This document shows positions 27,088 through 35,291 of a stretch of 64,000 bases of DNA, one piece after another. The stretch's first letter is position 1. Every line of letters begins with the position of its first letter. The stretch is from Timaviella obliquedivisa GSE-PSE-MK23-08B (GTDB lineage Bacteria > Cyanobacteriota > Cyanobacteriia > Elainellales > Elainellaceae): the NCBI GenBank assembly GCA_019358855.1, contig JAHHII010000012.1, positions 1 to 64,000 of the forward strand. The letters are read 5' to 3'. Below the pieces are notes generated by a model, which saw nothing but the letters and a program-made list of their open reading frames with translations, searched no databases and was not told the origin of the DNA. The translations under genes were made by a program, and so were the position numbers.

Positions 27088-27765
27088 TTAACCAATAATT
27101 GCTCTAAAAGTTAAGTTTATTCTGAGTTTTACCTTCCTCGTTGTTTTAGAAACTTGGTGCTGCCAAAAATGCTGGGTTTCACCCGCCATTAGAAGAAAAC
27201 TCCCATGCGTTAGGTCAACTTTTTCGGGTTTCATTTCCTTTTTGTACCTATGCCGAAACCTAAACCTTCTGGTTGCTCCAAAGCTGACAGATCCAATTAC
27301 AGGGTTTTCACCTAATTCTGACTCTGCATCAGTATGCCAGGAAATTCCGTCATTTCCATCACGATAAAGATTGAGCAGGACACTATTAAACTCAACCTCT
27401 GCGATTTTTTCGATTCTTTTCTTTATGTGCAATAAAGTTGGTGTCCAAAGTTCAGGATAAAGACGAATACCTGAGAATTTATATGATTTATCTTTGTCTC
27501 CGTACCAAGCAGTTTTTCTAGGCAAATCTGTTTCCTTGCCATACATTTTTATTTTATCCTGTCGCCAATTAATTTCATTCTCTAGACTTTGCAAAAATTT
27601 ATCACTTTCTTCTTTGTTGAAGAAGTTTTGGTAGAAGATAACTTTCGCATCGGGCATGTCTAAGACTTCTTCTAAAGTTTCATCGGGCTTGACTGCATTT
27701 TTAATAGATTTTTCATCAAAAAATAGCTCTCCTTGAATAGGTTGTGCAGCAGATTTACTTTTCAT
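27088..27765 (-). CDS. AlkB-like 2-oxoglutarate/Fe(II) dioxygenase
   Basis: This 225-residue protein would repair alkylated bases in DNA or RNA by oxidative demethylation. The iron ligands His144 and Asp146 ('ISWHTDAESELG') and His203 ('HFWQHQV') are present, as is the 2-oxoglutarate-binding R-x-N-x-T-x-R run at 215-221. The first 30 residues ('QPIQGELFFDE') are like plant and bacterial ALKBH2-type proteins. The gene overlaps the upstream methyltransferase-like gene by 11 bases. Base composition is clearly more AT-rich than flanking genes and HIP1 is nearly absent, which suggests transfer. Confidence 0.9.
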   Translation of the reverse strand: MKSKSAAQPIQGELFFDEKSIKNAVKPDETLEEVLDMPDAKVIFYQNFFNKEESDKFLQSLENEINWRQDKIKMYGKETDLPRKTAWYGDKDKSYKFSGIRLYPELWTPTLLHIKKRIEKIAEVEFNSVLLNLYRDGNDGISWHTDAESELGENPVIGSVSFGATRRFRFRHRYKKEMKPEKVDLTHGSFLLMAGETQHFWQHQVSKTTRKVKLRINLTFRAIIG

Positions 27766-28585
27766 AAGGATTATTAATTCGTTGTTGAGTTAAGTTCACA
27801 CTGAATTGCCACTCACACCTAGTTATCTTATGCTGTTTGTATCGTCTAGTTTTGAAGTGAAAAACTTCTTTATAGATTGGCTCTTCAGAAGTCACTAGGT
27901 TAGTAATTCGACAAGATTGTGAGAATAAATTGCAGAAATCGCTTAATCTGTAGCGGCGATCGCCACTTGGGCTTATGCAGATAAAGCGATTTAAGCCTTG
28001 AAAAGAATCAAGTATCAATCCATGTAACTTGTGTAGATCAAATGTGTCTACGTCAATTATATTAGAGAAAAGATGAACCTTAATGTTATGTACATCAGAA
28101 ACTAAGTTACTAGACTCTAAGTTATCCATGTACTTGTTAATTATTCGTATATTGAAACTAGCGGAGGGTTCAGACTGAAGCATCTGGCAAGTAAAGTTAT
28201 AGCCACGTTTTAGTGATATTAAAGAAGGCTCTATAAGTGTGATTGACACTATGTTGGGGTTAAGTTTCTTTTCAATAAAATAATCAATTAAAGTACAAGT
28301 TGCCAATGCTTGACCGCATCCCCAATCAATAATCTCCAGATTTTTACCATTAGTATATTGAAAGTTAGTCGAGGCAAACGCTGTAAAAAGCTTGTGAAAA
28401 TGATGCGCCCCATAAAAGGCGATGTACTGGTCACATTTCATCCTATTGTCTAACACTGCTCTACCATGGTCTAGAATTTCAAGAGTGCTTTGGATGTCCT
28501 CAGTATATTTACATCTTTCAATACAAGGCTTGTAAATGTTGCTAATAAATCTTATATTTGCTTCTTCTAGAGTTAAAGCGTTCAT
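27755..28585 (-). CDS. Methyltransferase-fold protein of unknown function, coupled to the AlkB gene
   Basis: The 276-residue product (ATG at 28585; the frame is open further to a TTG at 28654) contains 'EIIDWGCGQALAT' near 85-97, a good SAM-binding motif I, followed by 'SITLIEPSLISLKRG' with the acidic residue of motif II. 'DQYIAFYGAHHFHKLF' before it and 'HLFSNIIDVDTFDL' (171 on) after it are diagnostic-looking blocks that I have seen in uncharacterised bacterial proteins only. The stop lies inside the AlkB start (11-base overlap), so translation is probably coupled. The gene is AT-rich. A nucleic-acid or small-molecule methylase is possible, but no substrate can be named. Confidence 0.72.
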   Translation of the reverse strand: MNALTLEEANIRFISNIYKPCIERCKYTEDIQSTLEILDHGRAVLDNRMKCDQYIAFYGAHHFHKLFTAFASTNFQYTNGKNLEIIDWGCGQALATCTLIDYFIEKKLNPNIVSITLIEPSLISLKRGYNFTCQMLQSEPSASFNIRIINKYMDNLESSNLVSDVHNIKVHLFSNIIDVDTFDLHKLHGLILDSFQGLNRFICISPSGDRRYRLSDFCNLFSQSCRITNLVTSEEPIYKEVFHFKTRRYKQHKITRCEWQFSVNLTQQRINNPYEK

Positions 28586-28731
28586 TTTGAAGCAATCAAT
28601 TAGTGTGGTGTTTCTGTCTATTAGAGTGCCCACGCTATTCTTTCGGCTCAACAAGCACTTGATTGATAGTTCCCCTGATATGATTTGTAAGTCTCCTTAT
28701 GGGACTAATCATTTATCCACAATCTCTTACC

Positions 28732-29790
28732 ATGGTCTTTCCAACGCAAGTTTATCCAGTCATTTGGTACCATAACCATGTACGACTGATTGATCAAACG
28801 CGTCTACCCAACGAGTATTCTGTAGTAGAAATTAACCGCTGCGATGATATGGCAGTGGCAATTAAAACCATGATTGTCCGAGGTGCGCCTGCTATTGGAG
28901 TAGCGGCAGCCTATGGAGTTTACCTCGGTGCGCGAGAAATTAAGACTGACGATCGCTCGTTGTTTCTCTCTGAGCTTGAAGACGTAGCGCAAAAGCTGCG
29001 GGCAACTCGTCCTACGGCAGTCAACTTGTTTTGGGCGATCGAACGAATGATGAAAACGGCTCGCCAAACGATTGGCACGGTCGAACATTTGAGACAAATA
29101 CTGCTCGAAACTGCCCAAGCCATTAACGCTGAAGATATTGAAACCTGTCAGGCGATCGGCGATTTTGGGCTGCAAGCACTGCCAGCCAGCCCTGCCAAGC
29201 TACGGCTACTGACCCACTGCAATGCAGGTGCTCTGGCAACGGCAGGATATGGCACAGCTTTGGGCGTAGTGCGATCGGCATGGCGCGACGATCGCCTGGA
29301 ACGAGTCTATGCTGACGAAACCCGTCCCCGATTGCAGGGCGCAAAGTTAACGGCTTGGGAATGTGTGCAAGAAGGCATTCCCGTCACCGTCATTACCGAC
29401 AGCATGGCAGCCCATTGTATGAAACTGGGCATGATTGATGTCGTGGTGGTGGGTGCCGATCGCATTACCGCCAACGGAGACGCTGCCAACAAAATTGGCA
29501 CGTACAGCCTAGCGTTAGTGGCAAAGGCGCACAACGTTCCTTTTTACGTTGCCGCTCCCCTATCAACAGTAGACTTTAGCCTCAACGATGGTGGTTTAAT
29601 TCCCATTGAAGAACGTGACCCTGAAGAGGTTTATCAAGTCGGTGATACTCGTCTTTGTCCGGTCGGTGTAGAGTTCTACAACCCTGCATTTGATGTTACA
29701 CCTGCGGCATTAATTACAGGCATTGTTACGGAGCTAGGAGTGGTTAAGCCTGCTGACCTAGTGCATTTCCGCGAGAAGCAGGTTGGATAA
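28732..29790 (+). CDS. mtnA: S-methyl-5-thioribose-1-phosphate isomerase
   Basis: This 352-residue enzyme of the methionine salvage cycle turns methylthioribose 1-phosphate into methylthioribulose 1-phosphate. The catalytic Cys lies in '[18 protein letters not shown]' and the Asp in '[20 protein letters not shown]', as in the B. subtilis enzyme. '[14 protein letters not shown]' is the N-terminal signature. The ATG at 28732 is preferred; the frame is open to 28699 but those residues are not family-like. It resembles eIF-2B alpha, with which it is often confused. Confidence 0.93.
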   Translation: MVFPTQVYPVIWYHNHVRLIDQTRLPNEYSVVEINRCDDMAVAIKTMIVRGAPAIGVAAAYGVYLGAREIKTDDRSLFLSELEDVAQKLRATRPTAVNLFWAIERMMKTARQTIGTVEHLRQILLETAQAINAEDIETCQAIGDFGLQALPASPAKLRLLTHCNAGALATAGYGTALGVVRSAWRDDRLERVYADETRPRLQGAKLTAWECVQEGIPVTVITDSMAAHCMKLGMIDVVVVGADRITANGDAANKIGTYSLALVAKAHNVPFYVAAPLSTVDFSLNDGGLIPIEERDPEEVYQVGDTRLCPVGVEFYNPAFDVTPAALITGIVTELGVVKPADLVHFREKQVG

Positions 29791-29809
29791 ACGCCAACTG
29801 CCAAAGCTG

Positions 29810-30085
29810 TTATGCTTTCGTCGGCTTCAGCATTTCTACCAGCACATGATGGGCTTCCTTGGCATCTGCTAGTTCGTGGTCAAAATCGATTCGCAGAGGT
29901 TGGGTTGTACCGTTTGTTTGTACGCTCAAATCCATTCCTTGAGAATCGATTTTGACCATTTCTGCGGCGGTCACATGAGTTACTCCACCATATTCTGTAG
30001 CATAGAAGACTACTGAATCGGCGTGGTCTTTGTTCATGTGCTTACAGATGCGATCGCTCACTTCAACAGGAAAAGCAGTAGACAT
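29810..30085 (-). CDS. DUF2470 domain protein
   Basis: This 91-residue protein is a single DUF2470 domain with the signature 'ICKHMNKDHADSVVFYATEYGG' near residues 13-34 and 'GMDLSVQ' plus 'RIDFDHEL' after it. The same domain forms the C-terminus of haem-utilisation and pyridoxamine-oxidase-like proteins, which suggests haem or tetrapyrrole contact, but this is inference. The start at 30085 lies only 4 bases after the stop of a 36-codon membrane peptide gene, so the two are probably co-transcribed. Confidence 0.87.
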   Translation of the reverse strand: MSTAFPVEVSDRICKHMNKDHADSVVFYATEYGGVTHVTAAEMVKIDSQGMDLSVQTNGTTQPLRIDFDHELADAKEAHHVLVEMLKPTKA

Positions 30086-30089
30086 AGTT

Positions 30090-30200
30090 TTAGGGAGTAG
30101 AGTGTAGATAAAAGGAAGCGATTCGGAACAAGCTAGTAGCAATAAACCCAATCAGCGCAATGCTGATTAAAACATTTAGGATATCTTTCAACTTTTGCAT
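30090..30200 (-). CDS. Single-span membrane peptide of 36 residues
   Basis: This short frame starts with ATG at 30200 and stops at 30090, 4 bases before the DUF2470 start. The product starts MQKLKDILNV, continues with the apolar run 'LISIALIGFIATSLF', and ends 'RIASFYLHSTP'. This is the make-up of the small one-helix proteins common in thylakoid complexes, but it matches no named subunit I know. There is no good ribosome site in the bases just upstream. It fills an otherwise empty gap and codon use looks ordinary. Confidence 0.55.
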   Translation of the reverse strand: MQKLKDILNVLISIALIGFIATSLFRIASFYLHSTP

Positions 30201-30253
30201 TCGATTGATTTTATCAGCGATATTTTATCAGCGATAACCTTACTCTACTATGC

Positions 30254-30547
30254 TCACGCGCCTTTCTCTTGATGAAGGACGGGTAGGATTGCAGATTTGC
30301 GTTTGGGAATGGTGAATGACACGGGATTGGGCGCAGCGGTGATAGGCGCAGGCTGAGTTGGAAGCACGGTGGAGGGGGCAGACGGAACGGGACGGTTGAG
30401 AATACGCCATTTATCGGCATTAGATGCGATCGCCAATAATCCTCCCAAAGCGATAAAAAATGGCAGTGGCAGCGTTAGCCCTTGCATCCATTGGTAAAAC
30501 TCTGCTGCCCCAAAAAACAGTACAAAGCAAACTGCCCAAACGCGCAT
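30254..30547 (-). CDS. Small membrane protein with proline-rich tail, unknown function
   Basis: I do not recognise a family. The 97-residue product has two hydrophobic helices ('VWAVCFVLFFGAAEFYQWM' about 3-21; 'LPLPFFIALGGLLAIASNA' about 26-44), a short 'DKWRILN' link, and a Pro/Ala-rich tail ending in basic residues. It resembles cyanobacterial hypothetical proteins in length and layout. It lies in a run of minus-strand small genes from 30 to 32 kb. Confidence 0.65.
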   Translation of the reverse strand: MRVWAVCFVLFFGAAEFYQWMQGLTLPLPFFIALGGLLAIASNADKWRILNRPVPSAPSTVLPTQPAPITAAPNPVSFTIPKRKSAILPVLHQEKGA

Positions 30548-30591
30548 TTTCTTATCCCTAAATGTACTCCTGCCATAGTATAGTTCGCAAA

Positions 30592-30918
30592 TTATTTCTT
30601 GGCTGTAAGGTTTTTGGGAAGGGCTGCACTCATTACTTCCTCAAAATGTTCAACGACTGGAAACGGGTTATAAAAATGATGCAAGAGTTGTTTCCATTGT
30701 TGATACTCTAAAGATTGCCGAAAAGTTAGCGTGTGTGCTTCTAACGTTGTCCAACGGACTAGCAGTAGATACTTTCCTTGTGCCTCTAAGCAGCGATATA
30801 ATTCATGGGAAAGATATCCTTCTATTGCAGAAATAAGCGCTGAAGCTTGCTTAAACGCAACTTCAAATTCTGTCTCCATGCCTGGTTTAACGTTGAGTGT
30901 TACGGCTTCGAGGATCAT
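30592..30918 (-). CDS. Antibiotic biosynthesis monooxygenase (ABM) domain protein
   Basis: This 108-residue protein is of the dimeric ferredoxin-like ABM fold. It opens 'MILEAVTLNVKPGMETEFEVAF' and continues 'GYLSHELYRCLEAQGKYLLLVRW', which is the typical pattern. Members oxidise quinone-like or other small aromatic compounds without cofactors, or have unknown roles. The ATG at 30918 matches the family start; the frame is open to 30972. The name should not be taken as evidence of antibiotic synthesis. Confidence 0.83.
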   Translation of the reverse strand: MILEAVTLNVKPGMETEFEVAFKQASALISAIEGYLSHELYRCLEAQGKYLLLVRWTTLEAHTLTFRQSLEYQQWKQLLHHFYNPFPVVEHFEEVMSAALPKNLTAKK

Positions 30919-30994
30919 AGTTTCACTCTGTATCTGGTTGCCCAAGCAAGATCTGGTTGACCAAGCAAGCAAGGATTAGGGAGTTTTACACCTG

Positions 30995-31255
30995 TTACCC
31001 ACCCCGTAATAAGCGATCGTACTCTGCATGGGTTCCAATCCAGAACCATGCTATATCACCTTGATCTTCTAGCGCTAGAGCGCGATAATGTAGACCCACT
31101 CGCACTGACCAAAATTGTCCTACTTTCTTAAAGTGCAGTGATGGATATCGAGAATCTTGCTTGAGTAGCTCGTAGCAGCGGTCAGCAAGATTTTGAATCT
31201 CCTCAGGCAGTTGTCGATAGTGATGCCAAAAGTCAGGAGTTGCACGATACTTCAC
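30995..31255 (-). CDS. RelE/ParE-superfamily toxin of a type II toxin-antitoxin pair
   Basis: This 86-residue basic protein has the RelE/ParE layout: 'TPDFWHHYRQLPEEIQNLADRCYELLKQD' forms the two-helix start, 'HFKKVGQFWSVRVGLHYRALAL' the central sheet with the conserved Arg, and 'WFWIGTHAEYDRLL' the end. By family it would cleave mRNA on the ribosome or act on gyrase; the sequence does not decide. Its start overlaps the stop of the upstream antitoxin gene by 4 bases. Confidence 0.85.
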   Translation of the reverse strand: MKYRATPDFWHHYRQLPEEIQNLADRCYELLKQDSRYPSLHFKKVGQFWSVRVGLHYRALALEDQGDIAWFWIGTHAEYDRLLRGG

Positions 31256-31452
31256 AGGTCAGTACAATGCCCTTCCTGTAAGTGCTGCAAAGCTTTCTCA
31301 GCCAATTGATTAAGCCGACCCGCAGCCACATCTTCCTCAAACTGCCGATCCCAGATCTCTGCGTCAAACTCTGCGAACCAATCTCGGAAGGCAGAAAGTT
31401 CTTCGGGGGACAATTGGCTGACAGCCCGTTCAATTTCTTGCAAGTTACTCAT
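31252..31452 (-). CDS. Antitoxin of the RelE/ParE-type pair
   Basis: This 66-residue acidic protein has 'LSPEELSAFRDWFAEFDAEIWDRQFEEDVAAGRLNQL', the pattern of a common small antitoxin family that accompanies RelE-like toxins. It would bind and neutralise the toxin through its C-terminal half. It comes first in the pair, as usual for type II systems, so antitoxin is made before toxin. No separate DNA-binding domain can be seen. Confidence 0.85.
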   Translation of the reverse strand: MSNLQEIERAVSQLSPEELSAFRDWFAEFDAEIWDRQFEEDVAAGRLNQLAEKALQHLQEGHCTDL

Positions 31453-31530
31453 AGGGATAACTTAAACATTGGCAGAACTTTCTTGAATATACTGCTTTAC
31501 AGGAAGCCTTGATAAAAGTAGCGCGATCGC

Positions 31531-32475
31531 CTAGCAAAACCCGACCTGCATTCCATTTTCCATCTCTAATGTGTCGCCCATGTCGGTGCCATTGTGATAT
31601 GCCGCTAGTAATACCTCGCTGGTTTTTCCCCAAGCGATCGCCCCACTCGCATCTAGCCCGATCGCCCCTAAGTCTCGACCATTTTTTAACGACTCAACAA
31701 ACGATCGCTCAAATGCCTCTGGCAGCGAGAGTCCATCCGTTACTCGCACTACAATTCGCGCTGCCAAACATTCGTCAATAATGTCTTCGCCAATGCCCGT
31801 GCAGCTAATTGCCGCGTCTGCTGTCGCATAATTTCCAGCAGGCATAGCTGAGTCGCTGACGCGCCCAATCCGCTCAAACCCTTTGCCGCCTGTTGAGGTG
31901 CCCGCCGCGAGTTTTCCCTGGCGATCGAGCGCCACTACGCCAATAGTTCCGCGTCCTGCCGTTAGTTCTTTTTCGGCAACCACGCCTGCCATTGTCTTAT
32001 CAAAGTTGCCCGTCCGCTCTTGAATCCATTCTTGTAGCCGTAGATCCGTTAATGGATCGTAGGCTGGAATGTGGAGTTCGCGCAGGAGTTCGGCAGCGCC
32101 TTGATCAGAAAGAACGCGATCGCTGGACTCTTGCAGAAACTGCGCCAGATCAATAGGATTCTTAACTCGTGCCGTATTGATCACGCCGCTAAAGCGTTGC
32201 AAATCGCCATCCATCAACGCCGCACTCATGCGAATTTGTCCGTCCGACTGAAGCACCGAACCTGTGCCCGCATTAAAGCGCGAATCATTTTCTAGTAGCC
32301 GACAGCCCAATACTGCCGCAGCCGCAGCACTTGCCCCTTGCAGCAACGCGCCATACACTTCTTCAATGACGGCATATAAAGACTGGCGCACCGCATCTGC
32401 GCCCCCTTTGCCTTTGAGAGAACTTCCCGCTCCTCCGTGAATAATTAGCTTCGGCTGCACTTGCACTGCTGACAT
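31531..32475 (-). CDS. Isoaspartyl peptidase/L-asparaginase (Ntn-hydrolase)
   Basis: This 314-residue precursor cleaves itself before Thr177 ('GRGTIGVVAL'), which becomes the N-terminal nucleophile of the beta chain. 'LIIHGGAG' at the start and 'NAGTGSVLQSDG' are family signatures. Plant-type enzymes of this group split beta-Asp dipeptides, and in cyanobacteria they finish cyanophycin breakdown by splitting the beta-Asp-Arg released by CphB. cphA and cphB lie in this window. The ATG at 32475 fits; an upstream extension to 32556 belongs to the frame of the DUF2256 gene region and is rejected. Confidence 0.92.
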   Translation of the reverse strand: MSAVQVQPKLIIHGGAGSSLKGKGGADAVRQSLYAVIEEVYGALLQGASAAAAAVLGCRLLENDSRFNAGTGSVLQSDGQIRMSAALMDGDLQRFSGVINTARVKNPIDLAQFLQESSDRVLSDQGAAELLRELHIPAYDPLTDLRLQEWIQERTGNFDKTMAGVVAEKELTAGRGTIGVVALDRQGKLAAGTSTGGKGFERIGRVSDSAMPAGNYATADAAISCTGIGEDIIDECLAARIVVRVTDGLSLPEAFERSFVESLKNGRDLGAIGLDASGAIAWGKTSEVLLAAYHNGTDMGDTLEMENGMQVGFC

Positions 32476-32482
32476 AAATCCC

Positions 32483-32653
32483 CTATTTTTCGCTAACTTG
32501 ATCGCTGGGCTGAGAACGATGACGACGGCAACGTTCCGAGCAATACTTAACTTCATCCCAGCAATCTTCCCATTTTTTGCGCCAGGTAAACGATCGCTGG
32601 CAGACGGGGCAAATTTTGGTCGGCAGATCTGATTTTAGGCGTTGACGCGGCAT
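32483..32653 (-). CDS. DUF2256 zinc-ribbon-like small protein
   Basis: This 56-residue protein, too short to be noticed easily, runs from ATG at 32653 to TAG at 32483. It begins [13 protein letters not shown] and has '[16 protein letters not shown]' and '[15 protein letters not shown]', the four-Cys DUF2256 pattern, a probable zinc-binding knuckle. It ends 7 bases before the isoaspartyl peptidase start, so both are probably on one transcript. Family function is unknown; homologues often lie next to photolyase/cryptochrome-like or RNA-modification genes in other bacteria (from memory). Confidence 0.85.
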   Translation of the reverse strand: MPRQRLKSDLPTKICPVCQRSFTWRKKWEDCWDEVKYCSERCRRHRSQPSDQVSEK

Positions 32654-32687
32654 GGAATGGGAGGATGGAAATTATTACTTCTTGATT

Positions 32688-33464
32688 ATGACGATTTCTT
32701 CGCTAGCCCATATTCGGATTGTTTTAGTTGAACCCGCCGGAGCTTTGAACGTGGGTTCCGTGGCACGGGTAATGAAGAATATGGGCTTGGCTGATTTGGT
32801 GCTGGTTAAACCTCAGTGCGATCGCCTGGGAGCAGAAGCGCGCCTGATGGCGGTACGGGCATCTGATGTGCTGGAGTCGGCACGGGAAGTAGAAACATTG
32901 GCAGAGGCATTACAAGGATGCGTTAAAGCGATCGCCACCTCAGGGCGCGATCGGGCTACCTTTACCACTCCCATTGAAATGCCCAGATTAGCGCTGCCGT
33001 GGCTCTTGGATGCGCCTGCCGCCCTGATCTTTGGTCGAGAAGACAGCGGACTCACCAACGCCGAGATGAACCACGCCCAACGCCTGATTCAAATTCCTTC
33101 CACCGCTGCTTACCTCTCCCTCAATCTTGCCCAAGCGGTCGGCATTTGCTGCTATGAACTGGCTAGCGCGATCGCGTCAAGCTCTCTACAAGAGTCTGAT
33201 CCAATTGACCCGCCTCTTGACCCGCCTCTGGATCTCCCCAACCCCCCATCGCTTCAGCTTGCCCCCCTTGATGATTTGGAAGGATACTACCAACAGCTAA
33301 ATTCCCTTCTTCTCGAAATCGGCTACCTTTACCCTCATACTGCTTCCAGCCGCATGGAAAAATTTAGAAAATTGCTCAATCGGGCATATCCGACAACTAG
33401 CGAAGTGGCAATGCTGCGAGGTGTCCTCAGGCAAATGGCATGGGCGCTCAAGTCTCGTTCCTAA
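32688..33464 (+). CDS. TrmH/TrmJ-family tRNA or rRNA 2'-O-methyltransferase
   Basis: This 258-residue SPOUT-class enzyme has the three knot motifs: 'VEPAGALNVGSVARVMKNMG' near 14-33, 'LIFGREDSGLTNAE' near 115-128 and 'LSLNLAQAVGICCYEL' near 142-157. It resembles TrmJ, which methylates C32/U32 of tRNA. A Pro/Asp-rich insert ('DPIDPPLDPPLDLPNPPS') interrupts the C-terminal part. I chose the ATG at 32688, which matches the family start; the ATG at 32652 adds 12 unlike residues and would overlap the start of the divergent DUF2256 gene. Confidence 0.88.
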   Translation: MTISSLAHIRIVLVEPAGALNVGSVARVMKNMGLADLVLVKPQCDRLGAEARLMAVRASDVLESAREVETLAEALQGCVKAIATSGRDRATFTTPIEMPRLALPWLLDAPAALIFGREDSGLTNAEMNHAQRLIQIPSTAAYLSLNLAQAVGICCYELASAIASSSLQESDPIDPPLDPPLDLPNPPSLQLAPLDDLEGYYQQLNSLLLEIGYLYPHTASSRMEKFRKLLNRAYPTTSEVAMLRGVLRQMAWALKSRS

Positions 33465-33720
33465 ATACATCTGCATCTAGAAAAGTTTTACTCAAATCTC
33501 TCTTGCTCAAGGTTCCCGATCGCAGCAAAAGCTTTCGTAAAACTACTCAAACCAATCGTTCTAAAAGTCAGGGTTTAGCAACATTTATGCCCCAATTGTT
33601 AAAAACAAAGAAATATTTATTCGTTAACTCCACATTTCGCTAAATTCAGTAGAATCATTTCTGCAACAAAGCGCTAAATTTAGATGCGCTTCCAGTCCTG
33701 CATCATTCAGAGGTAACCCT

Positions 33721-35262
33721 GTGTTGGAATTTAGTAACCGCCCCGACTCTCGTCGCCGCTCATCTCGTACACAGGCTCCTACCCAACCTCCCACCCCAGA
33801 ACAACTGGATGTGCCGATTCAGAAGCAAGGTGCAAGACGGGCTCCCAGTACAAAGCAGTCATCGTCTCGGCGCGAACCCTCTAAGACATCTGTGAAGAGT
33901 CGCCGTTCTACCCGTCCTGCCCCGACCTTGCCGGATGATTCACTTCAGGGCGCTACCGTGCGGACACCCGGAGCCGTGCGCCCAAAGCGTAAAAGATTTT
34001 TCCTATTTGAACTTTTCTCTCGTAGCCCCGTAGCCAGAACTCGTCCTCTTTCCCCCCGATCGCCAGAAAAAAAGCCAGCCCTCAGTTCTTCCCGCCCCGA
34101 ACCCCCGAAGCGCCGCAGTCGCCCACCTGCCTCGCCCGCGAAACTGCAACGACCTACCTCACCGTTAGTTTATGCCGTGCGGCTCTTAATTGTAGGAGTG
34201 GGCGTAGGCGCGATCGCTGGAACCAGCCTATCAGTATGGAATCCTGCTCTACGATCGTCTGCCGCCGTTGCCCAAGTCACTCCGCCTCAAATTATGGCGG
34301 CTAATGCTCTGAGCGGTGGGCAAAACATGGGACATATTGCTAAAAATACCCTGGGTGCTGGGCAAGAACTACCTGGGTTAATCGCCAAAATTGCACCGAT
34401 GACTCAAGGGTTAACAGATTTAACGCCTGGCGTTTTCATGGTGGATTTAGATAAGGGCAACTACTACTCGTTTAATGGCGATATGGTTTTCTCTGCTGCC
34501 AGCATCATTAAAGTGCCCGTCTTGATTGCTTTCTTTCAAGATGTCGATGCTGGAAAAATTCGGCTAGATGAAACTATGACGATGGAGACAATAGATATTG
34601 TCGATAATTCTGGGGAAATGCAGTATTCTGCCCCTGGCACAAAGTATTCTGCTCTTGAAGTGGCAACTAACATGATTGTCACTAGCGATAATACTGCCAC
34701 CAACATGATTATTCGGCGACTGGGCGGCATTGACAAAGTGAATCAGCGCTTTAAGCAATGGGGGCTTCAGCAAACTGTCCTCCGCGATCGCCTCCCCGAC
34801 TTAACAGGCACGAATACTACGACTCCTAAAGAAATGACGACTCTCCTGACTGCCGTCAGCCAAGGACAACTCATTTCTATGGCATCCCGCGATCGCGCCA
34901 TGTTTATTATGAGCCAGACTGAAACCGATACCCTTTTGCCAGCGGCAATGGGCGCGGGGGGGCAAATTTCTCATAAAACAGGCGATATCAAATCTATGGT
35001 GGGTGACACCGGCATTATCGATATGCCCAGTGGCAAACGCTACGTGATTACCACGCTGATGAAGCGCCTTGATAATGACAGTCGGGCACAGGATTTAATT
35101 CGGCAAATTGCCAGCACAATCTACCAGCATTTAGATTCTGCTAACCCCTCTGTAGAAGAGCCAGCCGCAGAGACATTAGATGTCCCGCAAGCTGAGCCTA
35201 CTGTTATGGAAACAGAAGCCGCGATCGCTGACTCTGAAACCACCGCCGCTCCTATTCCTTAA
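33721..35262 (+). CDS. Membrane-anchored class A beta-lactamase-like serine hydrolase
   Basis: This 513-residue protein starts with about 150 basic, Pro/Ser/Arg-rich cytosolic residues, one membrane helix ('LLIVGVGVGAIAGTSLSVW', about 158-177), and then a penicillin-recognising domain. The three active-site motifs are present: S261-I-I-K264, S322-D-N324 and K419-T-G421. It may hydrolyse beta-lactams or act on peptidoglycan; the long N-terminal tail argues for a cell-wall role. The tail after 470 is acidic. The start is GTG at 33721 behind AGAGGT. Confidence 0.88.
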   Translation: MLEFSNRPDSRRRSSRTQAPTQPPTPEQLDVPIQKQGARRAPSTKQSSSRREPSKTSVKSRRSTRPAPTLPDDSLQGATVRTPGAVRPKRKRFFLFELFSRSPVARTRPLSPRSPEKKPALSSSRPEPPKRRSRPPASPAKLQRPTSPLVYAVRLLIVGVGVGAIAGTSLSVWNPALRSSAAVAQVTPPQIMAANALSGGQNMGHIAKNTLGAGQELPGLIAKIAPMTQGLTDLTPGVFMVDLDKGNYYSFNGDMVFSAASIIKVPVLIAFFQDVDAGKIRLDETMTMETIDIVDNSGEMQYSAPGTKYSALEVATNMIVTSDNTATNMIIRRLGGIDKVNQRFKQWGLQQTVLRDRLPDLTGTNTTTPKEMTTLLTAVSQGQLISMASRDRAMFIMSQTETDTLLPAAMGAGGQISHKTGDIKSMVGDTGIIDMPSGKRYVITTLMKRLDNDSRAQDLIRQIASTIYQHLDSANPSVEEPAAETLDVPQAEPTVMETEAAIADSETTAAPIP

Positions 35263-35291
35263 TTTAATAATTTCTATTTTTTAATTAGCAG

